From assembly GCF_001929375.1 (NCBI RefSeq), contig NZ_MSGO01000019.1, forward strand, positions 1-54,902: a stretch of 54,902 nt of DNA. Direction: 5' to 3'. Source of the DNA: Actinomyces oris. Its GTDB lineage: Bacteria > Actinomycetota > Actinomycetes > Actinomycetales > Actinomycetaceae. The position numbers were made by a program, and so were the translations under genes. The notes below the pieces were generated by a model. That model was not told where the DNA came from and made no database searches. It saw nothing but the letters and a program-made list of their open reading frames with translations. This document shows positions 28,208 through 37,179 of the stretch, in pieces (the first letter of the stretch is position 1; every line of letters starts with the position of its first letter).

Positions 28208-30043
28208 GTGCTGCACAGACTCTCCACCTCCTTCATCCGAACCCTGCGCGAGGACCCGGCTGACGCCGAGGTCGCCAGCCACCGGCTGCTCGTACGCGCC
28301 TGCTACGTCCGCCGGGCCGCCCCCGGGGTGTACACCTGGTTGCCGCTGGGTCTGCGGACGCTGCGCAAGATCGAGAACATCGTGCGCCAGGAGATGGACG
28401 CCATGGGCGGCCAGGAGGTCCACTTCCCGGCTCTCCTGCCGGCCGAGCCCTACCAGGCCACCGGGCGCTGGGACGACTACGGCCCCACCCTGTTCAAGCT
28501 CCGCGACCGCAAGGACGGGGACTACCTGCTGGCTCCCACCCACGAGGAGATGTTCACCCTCGCGGTCAAGGACCTCTACTCCTCCTACAAGGACCTGCCG
28601 GCCGTGGTCTACCAGATCCAGACCAAGTACCGTGACGAGGCCCGCCCTCGCGCCGGCATCATCCGCGGCCGAGAGTTCGTCATGAAGGACTCCTACTCCT
28701 TCGACATCGACGACGCCGGCCTGGCCGCCGCCTACCAGGCCCACCGGGACACCTACGAGCGGATCTTCACCCGTCTGGGCCTGGACTACGTCATCGTCAA
28801 CGCCATGGCCGGCGCCATGGGCGGATCCCACTCCGAGGAGTTCCTCCACCCCTGCGAGATCGGTGAGGACACCTTCGTGCGCTCCTCGAGCGGTTACGCG
28901 GCCAACGCCGAGGCCGTCACCACCGTGGCCCCCGAGCCCGTGGACGCCTCCGGGGTCGGCGCGGCGCGCGTGGTGGACACCCCCAACACCCCCACCATCG
29001 ACTCCCTGGTCGAGCTGTGCAACCGGGCCTACCCGCGCTCCGACGGGCGGGCCTGGACGGCCGCCGACACTCTCAAGAACATCGTCGTCACCCTCACCCA
29101 CCCCGGTGGCGAGCGCGAGCTGCTGGTCGTCGGCGTGCCCGGGGACCGCGACGTCGACATGAAGCGTCTGGAGGCCGCCGTCGCCCCCGCCGAGGTCGAG
29201 ATGGCCGGCGACACCGACTTCGAGACCCACCCCGAGCTCGTGCGCGGCTACATCGGCCCCACCGCCATCGGCCCCAACTCCCCGCTGCGGCGCGTGGAGA
29301 GGCTCGAGGACGGCACCGAGGTCCTCACCGGCTCCGTGCGCTACCTCGTCGACCCCCGGATCGTGGAGGGAACCAGCTGGGTCACCGGCGCCAACACTGA
29401 CAAGAAGCACGTCCTCGACCTGGTCATGGGTCGCGACTTCACCGCCGACGGCACCATCGAGGCCGCCGAGGTCCGCGAGGGCGACCCCGCCCCCGACGGC
29501 TCCGGCCCCCTCCACCTGGCCCGCGGCATCGAGGTCGGTCACATCTTCGAGCTGGGACGCAAGTACTCCCAGGCCCTGGGGCTGACGGTCCTGGATGAGA
29601 ACGGCAAGGCCCGCGTGGTCACCATGGGCTCCTACGGCATCGGCGTCAGCCGCGTCATGGCCGCCCTGGCCGAGGCCAATCACGATGACAAGGGATTGTC
29701 CTGGCCCGTCCAGATCGCCCCCTTCCACGTGCAGGTCCTGGCCACCGGCAAGGACCAGGCCGTCTTCGATGTCGCCGAGCGGATCGCCTCGTCCCTGGAC
29801 GTCGACGGCGTCGAGGTTCTCTACGACGACCGTCGCAAGGTCTCCGCCGGCGTGAAGTTCGCCGACGCCGAGCTCCTCGGCCTGCCCTACACGCTCGTCG
29901 TCGGCCGGGATCTGGCCAAGGAGGGGACCGTGGAGATCCGCGACCGCCGCACCGGCGAGCGCCGCTCCGTGCCCGCCGACGCCGCGGCGGCCGAGCTCAG
30001 CGCCACCGTCCGCGCCGCCCTGGAGGCCGCCCGGAGCCTGTGA
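28208..30043 (+). CDS. proS: Prolyl-tRNA synthetase (bacterial type)
   Basis: 611 residues, longer than the archaeal/eukaryal type and fitting the bacterial type with an editing insertion. It starts [21 protein letters not shown]. Class II motif 1 lies around [16 protein letters not shown], motif 2 around [16 protein letters not shown], and motif 3 near [11 protein letters not shown]. The YbaK-like editing domain spans about residues 240-390. An anticodon-binding domain fills the C-terminus. It charges tRNA-Pro. The gene is divergent from mvk. Context before rimP-nusA fits the actinobacterial order. Confidence 0.97.
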   Translation: MLHRLSTSFIRTLREDPADAEVASHRLLVRACYVRRAAPGVYTWLPLGLRTLRKIENIVRQEMDAMGGQEVHFPALLPAEPYQATGRWDDYGPTLFKLRDRKDGDYLLAPTHEEMFTLAVKDLYSSYKDLPAVVYQIQTKYRDEARPRAGIIRGREFVMKDSYSFDIDDAGLAAAYQAHRDTYERIFTRLGLDYVIVNAMAGAMGGSHSEEFLHPCEIGEDTFVRSSSGYAANAEAVTTVAPEPVDASGVGAARVVDTPNTPTIDSLVELCNRAYPRSDGRAWTAADTLKNIVVTLTHPGGERELLVVGVPGDRDVDMKRLEAAVAPAEVEMAGDTDFETHPELVRGYIGPTAIGPNSPLRRVERLEDGTEVLTGSVRYLVDPRIVEGTSWVTGANTDKKHVLDLVMGRDFTADGTIEAAEVREGDPAPDGSGPLHLARGIEVGHIFELGRKYSQALGLTVLDENGKARVVTMGSYGIGVSRVMAALAEANHDDKGLSWPVQIAPFHVQVLATGKDQAVFDVAERIASSLDVDGVEVLYDDRRKVSAGVKFADAELLGLPYTLVVGRDLAKEGTVEIRDRRTGERRSVPADAAAAELSATVRAALEAARSL

Positions 30044-30172
30044 CGGACGGCGCCGGTATCGGCGCGAGGCGAACGTCTCGAACTCGGCTGTTCCCCTCCT
30101 GGCTCCTGTGCTGGGTTCCGGTGGCGCCGCCTCAACGCCGGCTCTGGCCTGGTCCCCTTCCTCGGGACGGCC

Positions 30173-30284
30173 TACTGCACGAGGGGCGGGTGCTACTGGG
30201 GGAGGGGCGGGGGTACTCCACGAAGGCCCGGCCCTCGTGCAGTACGTATGACCCCTGGCCAGTAGATCCCCACTCTCGTGGAGC
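30173..30284. repeat. Array of short TACT-CACGA-type repeats, three direct then three inverted
   Basis: Units beginning TACT start at 30173 (TACTGCACGAGG), 30194 (TACTGGGGGAGG) and 30214 (TACTCCACGAAGG). Opposite-orientation copies follow: CCTCGTGCAGTA at 30233-30244, a CCAGTAG copy at 30259-30265, and CTCGTGGAG at 30276-30284. Spacing is 20-21 bp, two helical turns. Nothing in this stretch between proS and the next gene (30044-30439) looks coding. Confidence 0.65.
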
Positions 30285-30322
30285 GGGCCGGCTAGAGGCG
30301 GGGGCGGGCTTTCTCACCCCCC

Positions 30323-30337
30323 GGGGCCGGAGGCCCC
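30323..30337. terminator. GC-rich hairpin downstream of proS
   Basis: GGGGCC, GGA and GGCCCC form a perfect 6-bp stem with a 3-nt loop. It sits between convergent proS and the small membrane gene, but 280 nt after the proS stop. Confidence 0.4.
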
Positions 30338-30439
30338 AACGATCCGGCGCCGCTGGTGGAGCGTTGCCCCTACATGCGAGGCGACGAGTCCTCCGGGGAT
30401 CTCCATCGCAGTGGGGTGCGCTGGTACTGCCGTTCGAGC

Positions 30440-30694
30440 TCACTCGACGTCGCGGTTGCGTCTTGGGGCCGCGGCTGCCTGGATATCGGCCAGGCGCTCC
30501 TCGGTCTCCTGCTGCTCAACCACGTGCTCGTGGGCCGGGTTGAAGACGTTGTCGATGGGCCCCAGGAGGGCGCCACGTGGGTCGCGCTTGCGGCGCCGCC
30601 AGTAGAGCCAGCCACGGCGCTCCATCCACAAGAAGAGCTGGTCCACGGCCGCCAGGGCGGCGATGGCGCCTACGGCCGCCACGAGAAGACGCAT
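30440..30694 (-). CDS. Small single-pass membrane protein
   Basis: 84 residues. One hydrophobic N-terminal segment (about 2-20) is followed by a basic stretch, RRGWLYWRRRKRDP, and an acidic/Gln-rich tail. The tail pattern (WRRRKR, then VFNPAHEHVVEQQ) resembles DUF6191-type actinobacterial proteins, but I am not sure. It starts one base after the stop of the lipoprotein gene, so the two are probably co-translated. In Mycobacterium a comparable pair (Rv2843/Rv2844) sits between proS and rimP. Function unknown. Confidence 0.65.
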   Translation of the reverse strand: MRLLVAAVGAIAALAAVDQLFLWMERRGWLYWRRRKRDPRGALLGPIDNVFNPAHEHVVEQQETEERLADIQAAAAPRRNRDVE

Positions 30695-30695
30695 G

Positions 30696-31745
30696 TCAGG
30701 CGGCGTAGCCGGGCAGGGAGGAGAAGTCAGCGCCCCAGGCGGTGGCGCGCCGGGCGGCGTCGACCGCACCGGTGACGGCCGCTTCACGGGCCGGGCTGGA
30801 GGCCTTGGCGGAACCGGCCTCCTGAACCTCCGACGACACGACGTTGGACCACACCTGCCGGGCCCAGAGCACCTGGGTGCTCACGTTGGGGTCGGTGGAC
30901 TCACTCGGTGCGGCGTAGGCGCCCAGCCGCTTGTCCTCGGATCCGGCGGCCACCGCGGCGTTGACGACGGAGGTGGCGGCCTTGGCGTCGGCGGCCGCCC
31001 GAGTGCGCTGGGAGTCGTCACTGCGTGCAGCGAGCTCCTCCATGGCGTAGCGGGCCGCGTCATAGGAGGTCAGCAGGCCGGAGCTGATCTTGCTGCCCTG
31101 CGCCACCTCCACCCGTGGCTTGTCCGCCGAGCTCTGCGGCTTGAAGAGATCGTGCTGGAGACTCCAGGCCACCGTCAGCGAGGTGAAGAGCCGGGCATCC
31201 TGCTCCGAGGCGGCGGCGATCGCCGCCCGGCGGGCCATCGTCGATCCATCGGCCAGGGCCGCGGCCAGGTCTTGTGCGGAGGCGCCCGCCGAGGCCGACG
31301 GCACCGGGGCAACCGTGGGGTAGGCGGACGGAGCCTGCGAGGGCCAGGGCTGCCATACCCCGCCCAGGGTCTCGAGCTGGGCGTCAGCCGTCTGCTTGAC
31401 CCCCTCGGCCAGGGCCGCGGTCGTGGCATCCACGCCGCCGGACTGCGCGACCACGCCGGCGGTGGAGGAGATGAGCGCGGTCTGCCTGGCCAGGCCGTCA
31501 CGAGCGGCCTCCGCCGCCGAGGCCGACGGCAGGGATGCCGGGGAACCCTTCCCCAGGCGCAGCCCGCAACCGCTCAGTGCCGCGCTCAGAGCCGTTCCCA
31601 CCGCGAGCACTGCGGTGCGGCGCGTCAGGCCGTGGCCCGCCGCACCGGTGTCGCTACTGGTACGAGGCCCGGCGCCGACCCGGTGACCGTAGGGTGGCTG
31701 GGAGCCGTTCGACTGGGCGGGGAGGGGAGTGCGGCGAGTGTTCAC
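30696..31745 (-). CDS. Ala-rich lipoprotein, DUF4439-like (ferritin-like helical)
   Basis: 349 residues. After about 40 polar residues a twin-arginine TRRTAVL (41-47) precedes a hydrophobic stretch and the lipobox LSGC with C60, so it is probably an exported lipoprotein, possibly by Tat. The rest is Ala-rich and helical: it contains AWSLQHDLFKPQ, SYDAARYAMEELAAR and a C-terminal RRATAWGADFSSLPGYAA. The layout and position between proS and rimP match Rv2844/DUF4439 proteins. GTG at 31745 follows GGGAGGA at 7 nt. Function unknown. Confidence 0.75.
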   Translation of the reverse strand: MNTRRTPLPAQSNGSQPPYGHRVGAGPRTSSDTGAAGHGLTRRTAVLAVGTALSAALSGCGLRLGKGSPASLPSASAAEAARDGLARQTALISSTAGVVAQSGGVDATTAALAEGVKQTADAQLETLGGVWQPWPSQAPSAYPTVAPVPSASAGASAQDLAAALADGSTMARRAAIAAASEQDARLFTSLTVAWSLQHDLFKPQSSADKPRVEVAQGSKISSGLLTSYDAARYAMEELAARSDDSQRTRAAADAKAATSVVNAAVAAGSEDKRLGAYAAPSESTDPNVSTQVLWARQVWSNVVSSEVQEAGSAKASSPAREAAVTGAVDAARRATAWGADFSSLPGYAA

Positions 31746-31860
31746 CGGGGAATCCTCCCACAGACGGCAGGTAGCATGATCCCGACCTCGACCACCTTGA
31801 CCATGTTGACCACGTCCGCCCGGGCCTCCGGCTCGGGCCAGTACGGGAGGAAGAACGACC

Positions 31861-32379
31861 ATGGCAGCCCATGAGCCGCGCAAGGATCCGCGCAAGCGCG
31901 CTGACGCGCTGGCCCGCAGTCTCACCGATCTGCTCGTTCCCGTCGTCAACGATGCCGGGCTTCATCTCGAGAGCGTGGAGACCACCCGGGCGGGCAAGTA
32001 CTCAGTCGTGCGCGTCTTCGTGGATCTGGTCGATGGTCCCGGAGACCTGGATCTCGACGCCCTGGGGCCCGTGACCGCGGCCGTCTCCCAGGCCCTCGAC
32101 GAGGCCGACCCCGTTAAGGGTCAGTACACTCTCGAGGTCTCCACCCCCGGAGCCGAGCGGGAGCTGACCACCCTGCGTCACTTCCGGCGTGCCGTTGGTC
32201 ATAGTGCCCGGGTGCGCACGGCCGACGACGAGCTCACCGGCCTCGTCACCGCGGCCGATAAGGAGGACGACGCCAGTGAGCACAACGGCGGCATGGTCGG
32301 GATCGAGGTCGACGGCGTCGAGCACCGCATCGCGCTGGGGGACATCACCGAGGCGCGGATGGTGGTGGCCGGGCTCTAG
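31861..32379 (+). CDS. rimP: Ribosome maturation factor RimP
   Basis: 172 residues. The N-terminal alpha/beta domain contains DLLVPVVNDAGLHLESVE and VRVFVDLVDGPGDLDLDALGPVTAAVS, and LEVSTPGAEREL is the diagnostic RimP motif (usually VSSPGLDRPL). The C-terminal SH3-like domain is short with an acidic loop. RimP helps assemble the 30S subunit. The ATG has GGAGGAA 8 nt upstream. It precedes nusA as in most bacteria, with a gap of about 190 nt containing an AT-richer patch near 32435-32465 that could hold a separate promoter. Confidence 0.95.
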   Translation: MAAHEPRKDPRKRADALARSLTDLLVPVVNDAGLHLESVETTRAGKYSVVRVFVDLVDGPGDLDLDALGPVTAAVSQALDEADPVKGQYTLEVSTPGAERELTTLRHFRRAVGHSARVRTADDELTGLVTAADKEDDASEHNGGMVGIEVDGVEHRIALGDITEARMVVAGL

Positions 32380-32573
32380 AGCCGGGCAACAGGCCGAAGA
32401 TCCATAGGATGCTCCCCTCGGATAGTGACCGGGAATAATGTATGTCCTGATAACTGATAGGTTGACGGACCGGCCCGGGAAAGACGCGATGGACCATCCG
32501 GCCCGTCACGGGCTACCGTCGACGGGAACCCAGTGCACACCCGCTCAGCGGACCAGAGAGGACCCAAGGACCC

Positions 32574-33614
32574 ATGGACATCAATATGCCGGAGCTGCGA
32601 GGCGCTGCCGACGAGCTCGGCATTGACCTGGACAACCTGCTGCCCGCTATCGAGGACGCCATTCTGGGGGCCTACTCCAAGGTGCCCGGGGCCATCCGTG
32701 GCGCCCACGTCGAGATCGACCGTCGCACCGGGCACATGAGCGTCCTGGCCCCGGAGGTCGACGAGGACGACCAGCCCACGGGGGAGTACTTCGATGACAC
32801 CCCCGACGACTTCGGCCGTATCGCCCAGGCCACGGCCCGCAGCGTCATCGTCCAGCGCATCCAGGACCGCCGCGACTTCGAGGTCCTGGGGGCCTTCAAG
32901 GACAAGACCGGCGAGCTGATCTCCGGCTCCGTGGAGCAGGGGCGCGACCCCCGCCTCGTCTACGTGCGCCTGGACGAGGAGCACGAGGGCATCATGCCTC
33001 CCCACGAGCAGGTCCCCGGCGAGCGCTACCGCCACGGCGACCGCGTGCGCGCCTACGTCACCGATGTCTCCCGCGGTACCCGCGGGGCTCAGATCATCCT
33101 GTCGCGCACCCATCCCGGTCTGGTTCGCAAGCTCTTCGAGCGGGAGGTCCCCGAGATCTCCTCGGGTGACGTCGAGATCGTCTCCGTCGCCCGAGAGGCC
33201 GGTCACCGCACCAAGATGGCCGTGCGCTCCAAGGTCCGCGGCGTCAACGCCAAAGGGGCCTGCATCGGCCCCATGGGGCAGCGGGTGCGCGCGGTCATGA
33301 CCGAGCTCGGTGGAGAGAAGATCGACATCGTGGACTACTCGGAGGACCCGGCGCGCTTCATCGCCAACGCCCTGTCTCCGGCCCGCGTGGCCGCCGTGGG
33401 CGTCATCGACGCTGAGGAGCGCACTGCGCGCGCCATCGTCCCCGACTTCCAGCTCTCCCTGGCCATCGGCAAGGAGGGGCAGAACGCCCGTCTGGCTGCT
33501 CGCCTGACCGGGTGGAAGATCGACATCCACGCCGATGCCGAGTCCGGTGAGATCACCCCCGGCCAGGGCTCCCAGTCCGACGACGTGACAGGTCCCTCAG
33601 AGCTGGGCGACTGA
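32574..33614 (+). CDS. nusA: Transcription termination/antitermination factor NusA
   Basis: 346 residues, the short actinobacterial form without the C-terminal AR repeats of E. coli. It has the N-terminal RNA-polymerase-binding domain (starts MDINMPELRGAADELG), an S1 domain at about 115-185 (EQVPGERYRHGDRVRAYV), and two KH domains (VRGVNAKGACIGPMGQRVRAV and LAIGKEGQNARLAARLTGW). NusA binds RNA polymerase and nascent RNA. It is followed by ylxR and infB in the conserved order. Confidence 0.97.
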   Translation: MDINMPELRGAADELGIDLDNLLPAIEDAILGAYSKVPGAIRGAHVEIDRRTGHMSVLAPEVDEDDQPTGEYFDDTPDDFGRIAQATARSVIVQRIQDRRDFEVLGAFKDKTGELISGSVEQGRDPRLVYVRLDEEHEGIMPPHEQVPGERYRHGDRVRAYVTDVSRGTRGAQIILSRTHPGLVRKLFEREVPEISSGDVEIVSVAREAGHRTKMAVRSKVRGVNAKGACIGPMGQRVRAVMTELGGEKIDIVDYSEDPARFIANALSPARVAAVGVIDAEERTARAIVPDFQLSLAIGKEGQNARLAARLTGWKIDIHADAESGEITPGQGSQSDDVTGPSELGD

Positions 33615-33633
33615 ACCGCCCTGCGGGGCGATG

Positions 33634-33639
33634 TAGACT
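33634..33639 (+). promoter_or_regulatory. Possible -10 box for ylxR-infB
   Basis: TAGACT preceded directly by TG lies 20 nt after the nusA stop, just after a short CGCCC/GGGCG hairpin (33617-33630). This would allow ylxR-infB transcription independent of nusA. Confidence 0.4.
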
Positions 33640-33732
33640 TTCCGGCGGACCTTTGCGGGTCCTGCACCGGGATTCCTCGGCTGCGGTGCCCGCGTCAGCG
33701 GTTGCAGAGCAGCGGAAGGACGCCGACGGACG

Positions 33733-34065
33733 GTGGTCACCATCCCCCACGTGCCCGAGCGCACCTGTATCGGCTGTCGACAAAGGGCCCCGCGGACGCA
33801 GCTGCTGCGTCTCGTACTGACGTCGAGCGGTGAGCTCGACGTCGATGCCCGGGCCGTCAGACCCGGGCGCGGCGCCTGGATCCACCCGGATCCGGCGTGC
33901 CTCGACCTTGCTGAGCGACGACGCGCCGCTCCACGCGCTCTGCGCACCGGCGGGCCACTGGATGCGGCCCGAGTGCGGGGGTTCCTGGAGCGGGGAGTGG
34001 TTGACGACGGCGAGGTCCCCGCTGCCCGACCGGGTGAGCGGACCACCGATAGCGAAGGCGGGTAG
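33733..34065 (+). CDS. ylxR: YlxR-family RNA-binding/nucleoid protein
   Basis: 110 residues. It has the ERTCIGCR motif at 9-16 and GRGAWIHPDPACLDLA, both typical of YlxR (DUF448). The family lies between nusA and infB almost universally and has been linked to transcription regulation and RNase P. GTG at 33733 is used. The C-terminus is a polar tail specific to this gene. Confidence 0.9.
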   Translation: MVTIPHVPERTCIGCRQRAPRTQLLRLVLTSSGELDVDARAVRPGRGAWIHPDPACLDLAERRRAAPRALRTGGPLDAARVRGFLERGVVDDGEVPAARPGERTTDSEGG

Positions 34066-34117
34066 GAAGCCGATGGGCACCCGATGAGTACCCAGCGATG
34101 AGCTGCCTCTAGAAGCA

Positions 34118-34150
34118 CCCACCCCTGTCCGGGGTGGGAAACCGGACAGG
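34118..34150 (+). promoter_or_regulatory. Two overlapping alternative hairpins at the infB ribosome binding site
   Basis: Hairpin 1: CCCACCCC (34118-34125) pairs with GGGGTGGG (34131-34138). Hairpin 2: CCTGTCCGG (34124-34132) pairs perfectly with CCGGACAGG (34142-34150). The two share bases and cannot form together. Hairpin 2 covers the first bases of the AGGAG Shine-Dalgarno (34148-34152) before GTG 34157. Confidence 0.6.
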
Positions 34151-34156
34151 AGAAAT

Positions 34157-37102
34157 GTGGCTAAACCACGCGTTCATGAGCTCGCTAAAGAGCTCGACCC
34201 CACTGGCAAGAAGGTCACCTCGAAGGTGATCCTGGCCTGGCTCAAGGACCAGGGAGAGTTCGTCAAGGCGGCCTCCTCCGCCGTTGAGCCGCCCGTCGCT
34301 CGCCGGGTTCGCGAGCACTTCGCCGCCCAGGTGCAGGAAGCGCCGACGGACACCCAGGCCGACAAGCCGGCCAAGACCGCCTCTCAGGCCCCCAAGCCCG
34401 GAGGCGGCGCTCCCAAGCCGGGAGCTCCGGCCGTCAAGCCGGGACCCGCCGGGGCTCAGGACCAGGCCCCGAGCCCCGTCGTCAAGCCGGCTGCCCCCAA
34501 GCCGGGTGCCGGCGTTCCCAAGCCAGGGGCTCAGGCCGCCAAGCCGAGTGAGGGAGCCCAGGCCCCGGCGGCTGCCGCCAAGCCGGCTCCCCAGCCGGGC
34601 CCCGCCGGCGAGGCGTCCAAGGCCCCCAAGCCAGGAGCCGACGCTCCCAAGCCGGCGGCTGCGGCCTCCGGTGCGCCGACGCCCGGCTCGCGCCGCAGCG
34701 CCCCGACCCCGGGGCCTCGCCCCAGTGCGCCGCGCCCCGGCAACAACCCCTTCGCCACCTCCCAGGGCATGCCCCGTCAGGGCGGTCAGACAGGCCGAGG
34801 AGGCCAGCGCTCGGGCCAGTCGCGCTCGGGTGCGCCGCGCCCCGGCAACAACCCCTTCGCCACCTCCCAGGGCATGCCCCGCCCGGGTGGCTCCGGTGGC
34901 CCCCGTCCTCAGGGCGGCCCGCGTCCCGGTGGCCCCCGTCCTCAGGGCGGTGCACGGCCTCAGGGAACCGGCCGCTCCGGTGCTCCGCGTCCGGGCGGTC
35001 CGCGTCCCAACCCGGGCATGATGCCCGGCCAGTCCTCCATCGGGCGCCCCGGTGCTCCCGCACGAGGCGGAGCCGGCGGCGGTCGTGGCTCGCGCCCCGG
35101 CGGCGGAGGCCGACCCGGTGGTGGCGGCCGTCCCGGTGGCGGCTTCGGCGGACCCCGCGGTGGCCGCGGTGGCCGCGGTTCCACCCAGGGCGCCTTCGGG
35201 CGTGGTGGCGGCGCCCCGCGGGGACGCAAGTCCAAGCGGGCCAAGCGCCAGGAGTTCGAGCAGCAGAGCGCGCCGTCGATCGGCGGGGTCATCGTCCCGC
35301 GCGGTGACGGCTCCACCCCGGTGCGCGTGCGCCAGGGCGCCACGCTCACGGACCTGGCCGAGAAGATCAACGCCAACCCCGCGGCCCTGGTGACCGTCCT
35401 GTTCCACCTCGGTGAGATGGCCACGGCCACCCAGTCCCTCGACGAGGACACCTTCGCCCTCCTGGGGGCCGAGCTGGGCTACAACGTCCAGATCGTCTCG
35501 CCCGAGGACGAGGACCGCGAGCTCCTGGAGTCCTTCGACATCGACCTCGAGCCCGACGAGGACGACGCCAACCTCATGCCCAGGCCCCCGGTGGTCACGG
35601 TCATGGGCCACGTCGACCACGGTAAGACCAAGCTGCTGGACGCCATCCGCTCCACCGACGTCGTCGCCGGTGAGGCCGGGGGCATCACCCAGTCCATCGG
35701 CGCCTACCAGGTGCGCGTCAACCTGAACGACGAGGAGCGTCCGATCACCTTCATCGACACCCCGGGTCACGAGGCCTTCACGGCCATGCGTGCCCGCGGT
35801 GCCGAGGTGACCGACATCGCCATCCTCGTCGTGGCTGCCGACGACGGCGTCATGCCCCAGACCGTCGAGGCCCTCAACCACGCCCAGGCGGCCAATGTGC
35901 CGATCGTCGTGGCGGTCAACAAGATCGACAAGGAGGGCGCCAACCCGGACAAGATCCGCGGCCAGCTCACCGAGTACGGTCTGGTCCCCGAGGAGTACGG
36001 AGGCGACACGATGTTCGTGGACATCTCCGCCAAGCAGCGTCTCCACATCGACGAGCTCCTCGAGGCCGTCCTGCTCACCGCGGACGCCGCCCTGGACCTG
36101 CGGGCCAACCCGGACACCGAGGCCCGCGGCGTCACCATCGAGGCCAAGCTCGACAAGGGGCGCGGCGCCGTGAGCACCATCCTGGTCGAGCGCGGCACGC
36201 TGCGGGTCGGCGACCCGATCGTGGCCGGAAGCGCCTACGGGCGCGTGCGCGCCATGTTCAATGAGCACGGGGAGAACCTCACCGAGGCCGGACCCGCACG
36301 CCCGGCCCTGGTCCTGGGACTGACCAACGTGCCCAGCGCCGGAGACTCCTTCATCGTCGCCCCGGACGACCGCACGGCCCGCCAGATCGCCGACAAGCGT
36401 GAGGCCGCCGAGCGCGCCGCCATGCTGGCCAAGCGCCGCAAGCGGGTCTCCCTGGAGAACCTCACCGACGTCCTCAAGGAGGGCAAGGTCGATACCCTCA
36501 ACCTCATCCTCAAGGGCGACAGCTCGGGTGCGGTCGAGGCCCTGGAGGACTCCCTGCTCAAGATCGACGTCGGCGAGGAGGTCGCCCTGCGCGTCATCCA
36601 CCGCGGTGTGGGTGCCATCACGCAGAACGACGTCAACCTGGCCACGGTGGACTCCGCCGTCATCATCGGCTTCAACGTCCGGCCCGCCGAGCGCGTCTCG
36701 GAGATCGCCGACCGTGAGGGCGTCGACATGAAGTTCTACTCGGTCATCTACAACGCGATCGAGGACGTCGAGGCCGCCATGAAGGGCATGCTCAAGCCCG
36801 TCTACGAGGAGGTCGAGCTCGGCACCGCCGAGATCCGGCAGGTCTTCCGCTCCTCGAAGTTCGGCTCCATCGCCGGCTCCATCGTCCGCTCGGGCATCAT
36901 CAAGCGGGGCACCAAGGCCCGCCTGGTGCGCGACGGCGTCGTCATCAACGGCGAGCTGTCCATCGAGACGCTGCGCCGTGAGAAGGACGACGTCACCGAG
37001 GTCCGCGAGGGCTACGAGTGCGGTATCAACCTGGGCTTCAAGGACCTCGCCGAGGGCGATGTCATCGAGACCTGGGAGATGCGCGAGAAGCCTCGCGACT
37101 GA
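34157..37102 (+). CDS. infB: Translation initiation factor IF-2
   Basis: 981 residues. An IF2_N domain ([20 protein letters not shown]) is followed by a long low-complexity linker: Ala/Pro/Lys-rich at about 60-190, then Gly/Arg/Pro-rich to about 370. The GTPase domain has G1 GHVDHGKT at 484-491, DTPGHEAF and [13 protein letters not shown]-terminal domains bind fMet-tRNA. The large size and Gly-rich linker are typical of high-GC Actinobacteria. Start GTG with AGGAG. The linker contains a perfect 52-bp direct repeat. A strong terminator follows. Confidence 0.98.
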   Translation: MAKPRVHELAKELDPTGKKVTSKVILAWLKDQGEFVKAASSAVEPPVARRVREHFAAQVQEAPTDTQADKPAKTASQAPKPGGGAPKPGAPAVKPGPAGAQDQAPSPVVKPAAPKPGAGVPKPGAQAAKPSEGAQAPAAAAKPAPQPGPAGEASKAPKPGADAPKPAAAASGAPTPGSRRSAPTPGPRPSAPRPGNNPFATSQGMPRQGGQTGRGGQRSGQSRSGAPRPGNNPFATSQGMPRPGGSGGPRPQGGPRPGGPRPQGGARPQGTGRSGAPRPGGPRPNPGMMPGQSSIGRPGAPARGGAGGGRGSRPGGGGRPGGGGRPGGGFGGPRGGRGGRGSTQGAFGRGGGAPRGRKSKRAKRQEFEQQSAPSIGGVIVPRGDGSTPVRVRQGATLTDLAEKINANPAALVTVLFHLGEMATATQSLDEDTFALLGAELGYNVQIVSPEDEDRELLESFDIDLEPDEDDANLMPRPPVVTVMGHVDHGKTKLLDAIRSTDVVAGEAGGITQSIGAYQVRVNLNDEERPITFIDTPGHEAFTAMRARGAEVTDIAILVVAADDGVMPQTVEALNHAQAANVPIVVAVNKIDKEGANPDKIRGQLTEYGLVPEEYGGDTMFVDISAKQRLHIDELLEAVLLTADAALDLRANPDTEARGVTIEAKLDKGRGAVSTILVERGTLRVGDPIVAGSAYGRVRAMFNEHGENLTEAGPARPALVLGLTNVPSAGDSFIVAPDDRTARQIADKREAAERAAMLAKRRKRVSLENLTDVLKEGKVDTLNLILKGDSSGAVEALEDSLLKIDVGEEVALRVIHRGVGAITQNDVNLATVDSAVIIGFNVRPAERVSEIADREGVDMKFYSVIYNAIEDVEAAMKGMLKPVYEEVELGTAEIRQVFRSSKFGSIAGSIVRSGIIKRGTKARLVRDGVVINGELSIETLRREKDDVTEVREGYECGINLGFKDLAEGDVIETWEMREKPRD
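34725..34881 (+). repeat. Perfect 52-bp direct repeat in the infB linker
   Basis: Copies at 34725-34776 and 34830-34881 are identical, 105 bp apart. Both encode [17 protein letters not shown]. The spacing is a multiple of three, so the frame is preserved. Confidence 0.9.
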
Positions 37103-37122
37103 GCGCTCTTCGCTGCTGCCTC

Positions 37123-37165
37123 ACGAGGAGGGGCCCCGCCATCCGACGGCGGGGCCCCTCCTCGT
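37123..37165. terminator. Strong bidirectional terminator between infB and rarD
   Basis: An 18-bp perfect stem (ACGAGGAGGGGCCCCGCC with its complement) closes a 7-nt loop, between convergent stop codons at 37102 and 37180. Confidence 0.9.
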
Positions 37166-37179
37166 TCTCCGGCGGTGGT

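Noticed and set aside
27899-29728. 609-residue open frame antisense to proS and the mvk upstream region
   Set aside because: Low-complexity shadow of proS; no ribosome binding site or recognisable motif.
30173-30284. CRISPR-like array
   Set aside because: Units are only about 12 bp, imperfect, in both orientations, with no spacers of constant length and no cas genes.
34109-36601. 830-residue open frame antisense to infB
   Set aside because: High-GC DNA leaves the antisense third frame open. The translation is low-complexity Gly/Leu/Val/Asp, has no domain, and lies opposite an unmistakable infB.
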